This document shows positions 6,479 to 14,651 of a stretch of DNA of 25,233 nt, piece after piece. Under the pieces are notes generated by a model that worked only from the letters and a program-made list of their open reading frames with translations, did no database searches and was not told the origin of the DNA. Each line of letters starts with the position of its first letter. Within the stretch, counting starts at the first letter, position 1. Made by a program: the position numbers and the translations under genes. This stretch comes from an uncultured bacterium (GTDB taxonomy: Bacteria; Planctomycetota; Phycisphaerae; Phycisphaerales; UBA1924). The stretch is from NCBI GenBank assembly GCA_938003595.1, contig CALKYH010000007.1, forward strand, positions 1-25,233, in the 5' to 3' direction.

Positions 6479-7669
6479 GTGCTGAGTCGATTCATCCAGA
6501 GCGTTCCGTTGCCGATCGGCATCGACCTTGGCGCCAGCGGCGCCAAGATGGTGCAGCTGCGCTGGTCGCGCGGCGCGCTGTCGCTGATCGCGGCGCTGCG
6601 CGTCGAGGCGGACCCCGACGCGAAGACTCCCGAGGAACGGTTCGCGTCGGTCATGGCGGGCATCGGCCGGCGCATGGACGCAGGGCGGTTCGTGGGCAAG
6701 CGCTGCGTCATCTCGCTTCCTGATTCGATGATCTCGGTGCGATCGGTGCGGATGCCGCGGATGAGCGACGACGAAACGGACAGCGCCGTGCGACTCGACG
6801 GGGCGGACCGACTGGGACTGACCGAGGCGCCGGCGGAGATCGCGTGGGTGCGGGCCGGCGAGGTGCGACACGGCGACGATGTGCGCGACGAGATCATCCT
6901 CTTTGGCTCGGACCGCAAGGGCGTGGAGCGCGTGGTGGACACGCTCGCGGGCCTGGGCCTGACTCCCATGGCGGTGGAGCCGGCGTTCATCTCGGCGGCG
7001 CGGATCCTGGGCCGGCAGTTCCGCCGGCAGAGCGATCAGAAGAATGTGCGCCTGGTGGTGGATGTCGGCTGGCGCACCACGGGCATCACGGCGCTGCGCG
7101 GCGACAGCGTCGCGTTCTACAAGCAGCTGGAATGGGGCGGCGAGCGGCTGGACATCGCGGCGGCCGACGCGCTGGGTCTGGCGCCCGGGACCGTCGCGGA
7201 GATCCGGCGGCAGCGGCTGGCGACCGCCACGGGCGAGTCGAGCATCGATCCCCGGGTGGAGCGGGCCGTGTTCGACGCGGTGCGGCCGCTGCTGGGCGAG
7301 CTGGCGCACGAGGTGACGCTCTGCCTGCGCTACTACATGGTGACCTTCCGGGGAGACAAGCCGCGCTGCATCCTGGTGGTCGGCGGCGAGGCGGACGAGC
7401 CGCGCCTGCCGGAGGCGATCGCGGAAGCGACGGGCATCGAGACGCGTGTGGCCCGGCCGCTGGAGGGCATGGACCTGTCCACGGCGGCGCTGGGCGGCGG
7501 CGACCGGCGAGGCTCGATGGCGCAGTGGGCCGTCGGAGCGGGGCTGAGCCTGAAGGCCGAGCCGCGGACGCGGCGCAAGCGTCCGGCGGGGTCTGAGGAA
7601 ATGGATCCGGGCGAGGAGACGCCCACGGCGGAGTCGGGCGAACCACCTGCCAAGAAGGAGGCGGCTTGA
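6479..7669 (+). CDS. pilM: PilM-type actin-like assembly protein
   Basis: A 396-residue cytoplasmic, FtsA-like ATP-binding protein; in type IV pilus systems PilM binds the cytoplasmic tail of PilN and links the inner-membrane complex to the motor. The start is GTG at 6479 with CGGAG 8 bases upstream. The actin-fold motifs are present: phosphate-1 loop IGIDLGASGAKMVQL (about 13-27), phosphate-2 loop VVDVGWRTTG (about 193-202) and the adenosine motif VVGGEAD (about 300-306). The membrane-proximal PilN-binding groove cannot be judged by eye. The C-terminal 40 residues are a charged, low-complexity tail rich in Lys, Pro and Glu, which is not typical and may be disordered. The stop overlaps the TTG start of the next gene, so translation is coupled. 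Confidence 0.9.
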   Translation: MLSRFIQSVPLPIGIDLGASGAKMVQLRWSRGALSLIAALRVEADPDAKTPEERFASVMAGIGRRMDAGRFVGKRCVISLPDSMISVRSVRMPRMSDDETDSAVRLDGADRLGLTEAPAEIAWVRAGEVRHGDDVRDEIILFGSDRKGVERVVDTLAGLGLTPMAVEPAFISAARILGRQFRRQSDQKNVRLVVDVGWRTTGITALRGDSVAFYKQLEWGGERLDIAAADALGLAPGTVAEIRRQRLATATGESSIDPRVERAVFDAVRPLLGELAHEVTLCLRYYMVTFRGDKPRCILVVGGEADEPRLPEAIAEATGIETRVARPLEGMDLSTAALGGGDRRGSMAQWAVGAGLSLKAEPRTRRKRPAGSEEMDPGEETPTAESGEPPAKKEAA

Positions 7670-8307
7670 GCGGACGGGTCGACCTCATGCCGGCGGCGTG
7701 CCGTGCGCGCCTGCGAAGCCGGAACGCTTCGCGGCGCGTGGCGCTGCTCTTCGGCGGGACCGGCGCGATCGCCGTAGCGCTGTCGCTGACGCTGCACCTG
7801 TTCGCGGCGGCTCGCCGGGTGGAGCTGTCGCGCCTGCAGCGGGAGGCGAAGATCCACGCCGACATTGCGCACCGGCTGGAGACCGTGCGGAAGGAGTCGG
7901 AGGCGCAGCTCGCCACGCTGCGACGGTATGCGAAGGCCGCGACGCCGGTGTCGATGAGCGATGTCATGTCGGTCATCGGCGGGCTGATGCCGGAGCAGGT
8001 GTCGTTGACCTCGCTGTCGATCACGCCCCGGCTGGAGCGCACGGCCCGGGGCGGCGCGCGGAACGCGGGGGCGCTGAATGTCGAGCTGACGGGGGTGGCC
8101 CCGACGGACCTGGAGATCGCGACGCTGGTGGCGGGAATGGAGTCCAACGAGCTGTTCCAGCGGGTGACGATCGAGCATGCGCGGGCGCAGACCCTGGGAG
8201 ACCGTGAGGGGCGGGTGTTCGGCGTGACGGCGGAGGTAGACCTGAGCTCGCGACGGATCGTGGCGGATGTGTTCGCAGAGCAGGAGAAGGAGGCCACGAA
8301 GAAATGA
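7666..8307 (+). CDS. pilN: PilN-type inner-membrane assembly protein
   Basis: A 213-residue bitopic protein. The TTG at 7666 is chosen because AAGGAGG (7655-7661) lies just upstream and TTGA overlaps the pilM stop; the ATG at 7687 has no site. The N-terminal cytoplasmic segment VDLMP (residues 5-9) matches the family's INLLP-type PilM-binding motif. A transmembrane helix spans about 26-48, then a coiled coil (about 50-95) and a periplasmic ferredoxin-like domain (about 98-200). In the family, PilN pairs with PilO to form the periplasmic ring between motor and secretin. Order and topology fit exactly; sequence identity to PilN is low, as usual for this family. A GspL-C-terminal-like role is the alternative. 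Confidence 0.85.
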   Translation: MSGRVDLMPAACRARLRSRNASRRVALLFGGTGAIAVALSLTLHLFAAARRVELSRLQREAKIHADIAHRLETVRKESEAQLATLRRYAKAATPVSMSDVMSVIGGLMPEQVSLTSLSITPRLERTARGGARNAGALNVELTGVAPTDLEIATLVAGMESNELFQRVTIEHARAQTLGDREGRVFGVTAEVDLSSRRIVADVFAEQEKEATKK

Positions 8308-8855
8308 ATCGTCGCTCCTTCCAGATCGGCATCGCGTGGGTGGCGCTGGTCGCTGCGGGCCTGGGGCTGGGCGTGTTGCCGGGCCTGAAGAACCTGCGAC
8401 GCGCGAACCAGGACATCCACCAGGCGCGTTCGGCGCTGGCGGCGGCGGCGGACCGGCCGGCGGCGCTGGAGCGGAACGAGGCGTCCTTGCAGGGGCTTCG
8501 CGACTTCGCGGAGTTGAACTCCAAGCCGATCCCGGAGCATGGCGACATCGCGGAATTCGTGCGGGGTCTGGTGACCTATCTGAATCAGATCGGCGTGGAG
8601 GATCGCTCGATCGCCACGGGCACGCCGGCGCGCGAGAACGACATCATGGCGGCGCCGATGACCCTGACGATGACCGCCGACTTCATGGCGGTGTTCGCCA
8701 CGCTCGAGCATGTGGAATCGCTGCCGCGGCTGGTCCGGGTGTCGCGGCTGAAGCTGGAGCTCAAGGGGGATGGGCTGCTGAAGGCCGACCTCTCGCTGGA
8801 TGTGCTCTTCACAGGCGACGCGCAGGTGGCGTCGGCGGGGGAGGGCAAGCCGTGA
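8304..8855 (+). CDS. pilO: PilO-type inner-membrane assembly protein
   Basis: A 183-residue bitopic protein. The ATG at 8304 overlaps the pilN stop (ATGA). It has a short cytoplasmic N-terminus, a transmembrane helix at about 8-27 (IGIAWVALVAAGLGLGVLPGL), a coiled coil at about 30-70 and a C-terminal periplasmic ferredoxin-like domain (about 80-175) with the FMAVFATLEHVESLPRLVRV helix-strand typical of PilO/GspM. It is expected to heterodimerise with PilN and bind the PilP-like protein. Assignment rests on topology, domain order and gene order more than on conserved residues. Confidence 0.85.
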   Translation: MNRRSFQIGIAWVALVAAGLGLGVLPGLKNLRRANQDIHQARSALAAAADRPAALERNEASLQGLRDFAELNSKPIPEHGDIAEFVRGLVTYLNQIGVEDRSIATGTPARENDIMAAPMTLTMTADFMAVFATLEHVESLPRLVRVSRLKLELKGDGLLKADLSLDVLFTGDAQVASAGEGKP

Positions 8856-9463
8856 ACGAGAAGTTCTCGCAGCTCTGGGTGATGGTGCAGCAGGATCGCA
8901 AGAAAGCGACCACGCTGGCGATCCTGCTGGTGGTCGCCGTTGCGATGGGTCTGCGGGCGCTGGTGTCCGGCGGAGGGGGCGGGCCCAGCCGGGCGTCCGC
9001 GGCGCCGACGGCGCGGAGTTCGCCGAGCGCGGCCAAGCCGGGGCCGGCGCCGACGATGGACCAGGCGCTGGCTGCGCTGCGGCCCCAGACGCGGCTCTCG
9101 ACGATGGGCGCGCCGCCTCGGGACCTGTTTCACTCGACCTGGGCCGTTATCGGGTCCACCGATGGCGAAGCGTCTGGAAAGTCCGGGGCGGGGCTCGCCG
9201 ACAATGGCAAGGGCCCGTGGGCGGAGGATCCGCGGGCGCGTGTCGAGGCGGAGGCGGAGAAGCTCCGTCTTCGCAGCACGCTGCTGGGCGCGAACCCGCT
9301 GGCGGTGATCGAGCGATCCGAGGGCGGCGAGGCGAAACGCCGGGTGGCGCGGCCCGGCGAACAGATCGACGGGTTTCGGGTGGTCCGGATCGAGGCCCAC
9401 CTGGTGGAGTTGGAGAAGGACGGCGTGCGGATCGTGCTCGAACAGGAGCGACCGGCGCCCTGA
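8852..9463 (+). CDS. PilP/GspC-like periplasmic connector
   Basis: A 203-residue protein in the PilP position. The start is GTG at 8852 in a GTGA overlap with the pilO stop. Unlike classical PilP, which is a lipoprotein, it has a transmembrane helix at about 21-38 (TLAILLVVAVAMGLRALV) with no lipobox. This is followed by a disordered Ala/Pro/Ser linker (40-75), a segment with RDLFH (about 90-94), and a C-terminal beta domain (about 145-200) ending VRIEAHLVELEKDGVRIVL, which resembles the homology-region domain of GspC/PilP. That domain normally touches the secretin N0 domain, and the secretin is the next gene. Anchor type and the HR-like domain make it closer to GspC than to PilP. Position is the strongest evidence. 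Confidence 0.75.
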   Translation: MNEKFSQLWVMVQQDRKKATTLAILLVVAVAMGLRALVSGGGGGPSRASAAPTARSSPSAAKPGPAPTMDQALAALRPQTRLSTMGAPPRDLFHSTWAVIGSTDGEASGKSGAGLADNGKGPWAEDPRARVEAEAEKLRLRSTLLGANPLAVIERSEGGEAKRRVARPGEQIDGFRVVRIEAHLVELEKDGVRIVLEQERPAP

Positions 9464-9509
9464 GCGCGGCCTCGCAAGGGATTGAACCGGGCCGAGAGGA
9501 ATTGAAGAC

Positions 9510-11462
9510 ATGCATCGTTCGCCTGAGCGACATCTCGATCGGATCGGCGGCGCGGCCGGGGCGTTGCTGGCGATGGTCCAGGCCGTAGGGCAGCCGTACG
9601 CGCCGGGGCCGGCCCCGGCTCCGGAGCCCGCGGCGACCGCCGCGGATGCGCCGGCGCCGGAGGCGTCCGCCGGATCGGTCCTGGTCAGCGACGAGATGAC
9701 CGTGGACCTGCACCTGCAGGACGAGGACCTGGCGAATGTGCTGCAGATGCTCTCCATCCAGACGCAGAAGAACATCGTGGCGAGCCGCGATGTGTCGGCG
9801 TCGGTGACGGCGAGCCTGTACGGCGTGACCTTCTACGAGGCGCTGGACGCGATCCTGCATGTCAATGGGTACGGCTACATCGAGCGGGGCAACTTCATCT
9901 ATGTCTACACGCTGGAGGAACTGCAGCAGATCCAGGGGGCCGAGCGCCGGCCGATCGCGAAGGTCATCTCGCTGAACTATCTCAACGGCAATGACGCGGC
10001 CTCGTTCGTGACGCCGCTGCTCTCGCCGGACGGACGGATCCAGACCAACGGGGATGTGGGCACCTTCACCATGCCGGACACGCCGGTGGGGGCGGAGTCG
10101 TTCGCCCTGGCGGCGACGCTGGTGGTGTACGACTACCCCGACCATGTGGAGGAGATCGAGCGGGTGCTGCACCAGCTGGACAGCCGCCCCGCGCAGGTGC
10201 TGGTCGAGGCGACGATCCTGCAGACCTCGCTGACGGAGGCCAACGCCTTCGGCGTGGATTTCTCCGTCATCGGGGACATGGACTTCAGCGACTTCGTGCT
10301 GGGCGGGCCGCTGGGGGCGTTCAACGCGCTGAAGAACCCGGTGATCGCGGACGCCGGGGCCGCGGGGGCGCAGACGGGCGAGGCGATCGTCTCGACGCCG
10401 GGCAATACGGGCGGGCCGGGCACCTTCAAGTTCGGCATCGTGAACGACAACTTCAGCGTGTTCGTGCGGATGCTGGACACGGTGGGGGACACCACGGTGC
10501 TGTCGAACCCGAAGGTGCTGGCGCTGAATCGTCAGCCGGCGCGGGTGCTGGTCGGCGAGCGGCTCGGCTACCTGAGCACGACGGCGACGGAGACCTCCAC
10601 CACGCAGACGGTGGAGTTCCTCGATACGGGCACGCAGCTGGCGTTCCGGCCGTTCATCGCGAACGACGGGATGATCCGCATGGAGCTGCGCCCGAGCGTC
10701 TCGACGGGCGTCATCCGCAACGGAACGGACTCGAACGGGTCTGCGGTGACCATCCCGGACGAGATCACGCAGGAGATCACGACGAATGTGCTCGTGCGCG
10801 ACGGCTCGACGATCGTGCTGGGCGGGCTGTTCAAGGAGTCGACCACGCTGAGCCGGCAGCAGGTGCCGGTCATCGGCGACATCCCCATCATCGGGGCGCC
10901 GTTCCGGGGTCACGAGGACAGCACGCAGCGCTCCGAGATCATCTTCATGATCACGCCGACGATCGTCAGCGACAAGTCGCTGCTGGACGACGGCGAGCGG
11001 GCGCTGGAGTACACGGAGCGGGTGCGCGCCGGCACGCGCCAGGGCCTGCTGCCCTGGAGCCGCGAGCGCACCACGGCGAAGCTGAATCTCGAGGCCGAGG
11101 AGCTGGCCCGCGAGGGGCAGCGCGAGCAGGCCCTGTGGAAGCTGCGCCGGTCGTTGGAGCTGCACCCGAACCAGCCGGACGCGATCCGCATGCGTGAGCG
11201 GCTCAGCGGCGAGCAGGATCGCTGGCCGTCCCGCGAGCTGCTCGATGAGATCATCCATCAGCGGATGGAAAAGTCCATGCAGGACTGGCCGCAGCCGCCG
11301 GTCGCGCCGCCGGTCCCCGTGCTGAACTCGGGGGGGCCCCCGGCGCCGACCCCGCAGGCGGCGGCTTCGGCAGAGGCCTCACCATCCGACCTGAGCGCGT
11401 GGATCCCGAACTTCGGCGCTCTGGCCGGGGCCCCGACGGAGCCGAAGGAGGGCGAGCAATGA
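9510..11462 (+). CDS. pilQ: Secretin of the pilus / secretion apparatus
   Basis: A 650-residue outer-membrane secretin, the multimeric channel through which the fibre or substrate passes. The ATG at 9510 has GAGAGGA 9 bases upstream. A weak signal peptide (about 11-28) precedes a Pro/Ala-rich stretch (30-55). An N0/STN domain covers about 64-135 (VDLHLQDEDLANVLQML), an N1/KH-like domain about 148-225, and the secretin beta core about 228-485, with VLVEATIL, VLSNPKVLALN, VGERLGYL, VLGGLF and the conserved VPVIGDIPIIGAPF. No AMIN domain is seen. Beyond the core, about 523-556 looks like one TPR-type helix pair (LNLEAEELAREGQREQALWKL), then a Pro/Ala-rich tail. A separate TPR lipoprotein, the likely pilotin-like partner, overlaps its stop (ATGA). 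Identity as a secretin is firm; PilQ versus GspD naming is by context. Confidence 0.94.
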   Translation: MHRSPERHLDRIGGAAGALLAMVQAVGQPYAPGPAPAPEPAATAADAPAPEASAGSVLVSDEMTVDLHLQDEDLANVLQMLSIQTQKNIVASRDVSASVTASLYGVTFYEALDAILHVNGYGYIERGNFIYVYTLEELQQIQGAERRPIAKVISLNYLNGNDAASFVTPLLSPDGRIQTNGDVGTFTMPDTPVGAESFALAATLVVYDYPDHVEEIERVLHQLDSRPAQVLVEATILQTSLTEANAFGVDFSVIGDMDFSDFVLGGPLGAFNALKNPVIADAGAAGAQTGEAIVSTPGNTGGPGTFKFGIVNDNFSVFVRMLDTVGDTTVLSNPKVLALNRQPARVLVGERLGYLSTTATETSTTQTVEFLDTGTQLAFRPFIANDGMIRMELRPSVSTGVIRNGTDSNGSAVTIPDEITQEITTNVLVRDGSTIVLGGLFKESTTLSRQQVPVIGDIPIIGAPFRGHEDSTQRSEIIFMITPTIVSDKSLLDDGERALEYTERVRAGTRQGLLPWSRERTTAKLNLEAEELAREGQREQALWKLRRSLELHPNQPDAIRMRERLSGEQDRWPSRELLDEIIHQRMEKSMQDWPQPPVAPPVPVLNSGGPPAPTPQAAASAEASPSDLSAWIPNFGALAGAPTEPKEGEQ

Positions 11463-12730
11463 GCTTCCGAAACTCAAGAGCGATGCTGGGCGCGGCGGCG
11501 CTGCTGGCGTTGAGCGGCGGCCTGTCGGGCTGCTCGGGGCACGGCAAGCACACGACCGAGGGCCTGGCGATGGCCCAGCAGCGGTTGTCGGGGTTCAAGG
11601 CCGGCTCTGAATGGGACATGGCCAAGCAGCAGTTCCTCTCCGGGGAGCTGGACAAGGCGCTCAAGAGCGTGAACAAATCGATCGCGCTCAACGATTCGGT
11701 GGCCAGGAGCCACACGCTGCGGGCGCGGATCCTGATGGAGATGGGCCAGCTCGAAGAGGCTCTGGAAGCGGTCCGGACGGCCAGGACCATCGATCCGACC
11801 TTCGTCGAGGCGCACTACTACGAGGGCGTGCTGCACGAGCGGTTCAGCGAGTACGACGACGCCCTCGCCTGCTTCGCCGAGGCGGCGACCCTGGACCCGT
11901 CCGACCCGCAGCACGCGATCGCGGCGGCGGAGATGCTCATCGAGCTCGATCGACTGGACGAGGCGGAGCGGCTGCTCGAGGACCGGAGGTCGCGGCATGC
12001 GCACAGCGCAGGCGTCCGGCAGACGCTCGGGCACCTGGCGCTGATGCGGGGCGAATCGTCCAAGGCGGCGGACCTGTTCGGCGAGGCACGCCTGCTGGCG
12101 CCCGATGATCCGGCGCTGGCGGAGGACTATGCCAGGGCACTGTTCGCGAGCGAGCGGTATGCGGAGGCCGAGCCCGCGCTGCAGCGGCTGTTGGATCGGC
12201 CGCAGGATGCGACCCCCCCGGGCGTCCGAACAGTGGCGCAGAAGACCCGGAAGGAGCCCGCCCCGACGCGGCGCGACCTGGAGCTGATGCGGGCGCGGTG
12301 CCTGATCGCCCTGCACCGGCCGGCGGAGGCACGGTCGATCCTGCTCGGCCTGACGAGCGGGCCCGAGGGCGCCGGCGACGCGCAGGCGTGGATCGCGTTG
12401 GGCCAGGTGGCGCACACGCTCAAGGACCCCCAGCGGCTGCGGATCGCGGCCAACCGGGCGATTGCGCTCGCTCCGGATCGGTCCGAGGGGTCGCTCTTGC
12501 TGGCGGCGTACCGGATGGACGCGGGCGATCTGCCCGGAGCGCTCCGGACGGCGCAGGACGCGGCGGCGCGGTTCCCGAAGGACGCGTCGATCCAGCTGCT
12601 GTGCGGCGTGATCCTGTCTGAACTGAACAGGCATGACGAGGCGGCCCAGGCGCTGGCCGCGGCGCTGGCGCTGGACCCGAAGAACGAGCGGACGGCGTCG
12701 CTGCTTGCGGCGGTCGAGAGCGTGGACTGA
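11459..12730 (+). CDS. TPR lipoprotein, PilF/TadD-like
   Basis: A 423-residue lipoprotein. The ATG at 11459 overlaps the secretin stop (ATGA), with AAGGAGGG upstream. The signal sequence ends in lipobox LSGC with Cys at residue 25. Tetratricopeptide repeats run from about 52 to 240 (for example ALEAVRTARTIDPTFVEAHYYEGVL and DDALACFAEAATLDPSDPQ). They are broken by a Pro/Lys-rich linker near 245-265, and continue to the end (EAAQALAAALALDPKNERTA). In type IV pilus and Tad systems, TPR lipoproteins (PilF/PilW, TadD) pilot the secretin to the outer membrane; the overlap with the secretin gene supports such a role here. This protein is longer than classical PilF, so it may also act as a scaffold. 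The next residue after Cys is Ser, compatible with outer-membrane sorting in enterobacterial rules, which may not hold here. Confidence 0.88.
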   Translation: MSFRNSRAMLGAAALLALSGGLSGCSGHGKHTTEGLAMAQQRLSGFKAGSEWDMAKQQFLSGELDKALKSVNKSIALNDSVARSHTLRARILMEMGQLEEALEAVRTARTIDPTFVEAHYYEGVLHERFSEYDDALACFAEAATLDPSDPQHAIAAAEMLIELDRLDEAERLLEDRRSRHAHSAGVRQTLGHLALMRGESSKAADLFGEARLLAPDDPALAEDYARALFASERYAEAEPALQRLLDRPQDATPPGVRTVAQKTRKEPAPTRRDLELMRARCLIALHRPAEARSILLGLTSGPEGAGDAQAWIALGQVAHTLKDPQRLRIAANRAIALAPDRSEGSLLLAAYRMDAGDLPGALRTAQDAAARFPKDASIQLLCGVILSELNRHDEAAQALAAALALDPKNERTASLLAAVESVD

Positions 12731-12776
12731 CGGCGGTGTGGTCACCGGGCCGCACTGGCCCGGAGGAGCAGAGCGA

Positions 12777-14228
12777 GTGTCGATCGGTCGAGCCATGCTG
12801 TTGTGTTCAAGCGCGGGCGGCGCCCTGGCCGGGCTCGCGACGGCGGCGGTGGTTCGCGCCTCGTCCGGGGAGTTGACGGCCGGCGCGGCGACGACGGGCC
12901 TGGTGATCGGCACGCTGGTGGGCGTGGGCGTCGCGGCTCCGGCAGCGGCGTTCATTGCGCGGGGCATGGATCGGCTGCGGCGGTCGTTGCTGGACGGCGA
13001 GGTCGATGACGCTCCGCCGGATGCGCTGACCCGTCGGCTGGTGGGCCCGCTCATGGGGGCGGTTGGGGAGTTCCGGGAGCGGTCGCGCGCCGAGACGCGC
13101 CGGGCGACGGCGGGCCTGCGAGAGCTGGAGGTCCGTTGGCGCGTGAGCGAGTCCGAGCGGAGGCGGATCGAATCGACGATCGACAGCCTGCGGGACGCGG
13201 TCATCGTGACGGACAACTTCGATGAGCTGACGATGGCGAACGACGCGGCGGCGAGCCTGCTGCACTTTGACCGGGCGACCTGCGCCCACAAGCCGCTGGC
13301 GGACCTGATCCAGGACGAGATGCTGGTGAAGCTGATCCACCAGGCGCGGGAGTCCGGGTCGCTCGCGGGGCGGAAGACGGTGGAGTACGACCTGGGGGCG
13401 TCCGGCGGGCAGCCCCGGTCGTTCGACATCACGCTCGCGTGCCTGCCGGACCATTCCGGCGAGGCGGTGGGGGGCGTGGTGACGATCCTGCGCGATGTGA
13501 CCCGCGAGAAGGAGATCAGCCAGATGAAGTCGGACTTCGTCTCGCAGGTCTCGCACGAGCTGCGGACGCCGCTGGCGTCGATCAACGCCTATGTCGAAAT
13601 GCTTGTGGACGGCGAGGCGAAGGACGAGCACAGCCGGACGGAGTTCTATCAGATCATCAAGAACGAGGCGGACCGTCTGGGCCGGCTCATCGACAACATG
13701 CTGAACATCAGCCGCATCGAGGCAGGGATCATCCAGGTCGAGCGGACCGAAGTGGACTTCGTCGAGGTGGCGAAGGAAGTGGTCGAGGTCATGCAGCCGC
13801 AAGCCAAGCTCAAGAACATCACGCTGCTGATGCGGGGCGGACCGTCGGTGTACACGGCGCAGGCCTGCAGGGACATGATGCACCAGGTCATCCTGAACCT
13901 GGTGAGCAACGCGGTGAAGTACACGCCCGAGGGCGGGCGGGTGACGGTGGCGGTGGAGAACGACGACGCGTCGAGGTCGACGCTGGTGACGGTGTCGGAC
14001 ACGGGTCTGGGGATTCCGCCGGACGCGCTGCCGCACATGTTCCAGAAGTTCTACCGCATCGAGAATTACAAGCGTGTGGCCAAGGGCACGGGCCTGGGGC
14101 TGCATCTGGTGAAGCACATCGTGGAGACCGTGCACGGCGGCCAGATCGGCGTGCAGAGCACGGTGGGCATGGGAAGCAAGTTCTGGTTCACGATCCCGTT
14201 CGAGGCGAGCGGCCGGATCGCGGCGTAA
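12777..14228 (+). CDS. Membrane sensor histidine kinase (PAS-HisKA-HATPase)
   Basis: A 483-residue kinase. The start is GTG at 12777, with GGAGGAG 8 bases upstream. Two hydrophobic helices (about 6-27 and 37-60) are joined by only about ten residues, so there is essentially no periplasmic sensor domain. A HAMP-like or helical linker (about 62-130) leads to a PAS domain (about 136-240). The HisKA box has phosphoacceptor His260 (FVSQVSHELRTPLASINAYV). The HATPase domain (about 365-475) has N-box LNLVSNAVKYTP, G1 DTGLGIP and G2 GTGLGLHLVKHI. All catalytic boxes are intact; the family resembles PhoR/WalK. It is 18 bases upstream of a receiver-only response regulator, its presumed partner. With no sensor loop, the signal is probably intramembrane, cytoplasmic via PAS, or from the adjacent pilus-type machine. 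Confidence 0.94.
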   Translation: MSIGRAMLLCSSAGGALAGLATAAVVRASSGELTAGAATTGLVIGTLVGVGVAAPAAAFIARGMDRLRRSLLDGEVDDAPPDALTRRLVGPLMGAVGEFRERSRAETRRATAGLRELEVRWRVSESERRRIESTIDSLRDAVIVTDNFDELTMANDAAASLLHFDRATCAHKPLADLIQDEMLVKLIHQARESGSLAGRKTVEYDLGASGGQPRSFDITLACLPDHSGEAVGGVVTILRDVTREKEISQMKSDFVSQVSHELRTPLASINAYVEMLVDGEAKDEHSRTEFYQIIKNEADRLGRLIDNMLNISRIEAGIIQVERTEVDFVEVAKEVVEVMQPQAKLKNITLLMRGGPSVYTAQACRDMMHQVILNLVSNAVKYTPEGGRVTVAVENDDASRSTLVTVSDTGLGIPPDALPHMFQKFYRIENYKRVAKGTGLGLHLVKHIVETVHGGQIGVQSTVGMGSKFWFTIPFEASGRIAA

Positions 14229-14246
14229 CGGGCGAAACGAGGCGAT

Positions 14247-14651
14247 ATGACGCAACGACGAGCATTGGTGGTCGACGACGAGGCGCACATCACGCATGTG
14301 GTGACGCTGAAGCTGCGCAACGCGGGGTTCGAGGTCCTGACCGCCGGAGACGGCGAGGAAGCCTACGAGATCGCCTGCGCGAACATCCCCGACATCATCG
14401 TGACGGACCTGCAGATGCCCTATATGACCGGGCTCGAGCTGTGCGAGAAGCTCAAGGCCAATCCGGAGACGGCCCATATCCCGGCCATCCTGGTCACGGC
14501 CCGGGGTCATGCCCTGTCCTCGACCGACCTGGCGAAGACCAACATCCGCGAGGTCATGAGCAAGCCATTCAGCCCGCGCGAGGTGCTCGCCAAGGCGCTC
14601 CGGCTGCTGGGCATCGACGCCGTGGGCGAGCAGGAGAGCGAGGCCGCGTGA
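14247..14651 (+). CDS. Single-domain response regulator (CheY-like)
   Basis: A 134-residue receiver with no output domain. It has acidic pair D10/D11, phosphoacceptor D54 (IIVTDLQMPYM), T84 and K106 (MSKPF), so the complete phosphorylation site is intact. The ATG at 14247 follows a weak GAGG site. It acts presumably downstream of the neighbouring kinase, and passes the signal by protein contact rather than DNA binding. Its stop overlaps the GTG of the HD-GYP gene (GTGA), so the two are translationally coupled and the HD-GYP protein, the STAS protein or the ATPase are candidate targets. A CheY-like target on the motor (as for PilG/PilH) is the family precedent. Confidence 0.93.
   Translation: MTQRRALVVDDEAHITHVVTLKLRNAGFEVLTAGDGEEAYEIACANIPDIIVTDLQMPYMTGLELCEKLKANPETAHIPAILVTARGHALSSTDLAKTNIREVMSKPFSPREVLAKALRLLGIDAVGEQESEAA

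Noticed and set aside
3059..7309. Very long minus-strand open frame (over 1,400 codons) antisense to the HEAT-repeat, pilin and pilM genes
   Set aside because: Composition is Arg/Gly/Pro/His-rich low complexity with no domain, and it runs across several well-supported plus-strand genes, their starts and a terminator. It is the usual antisense frame of high-GC genes.
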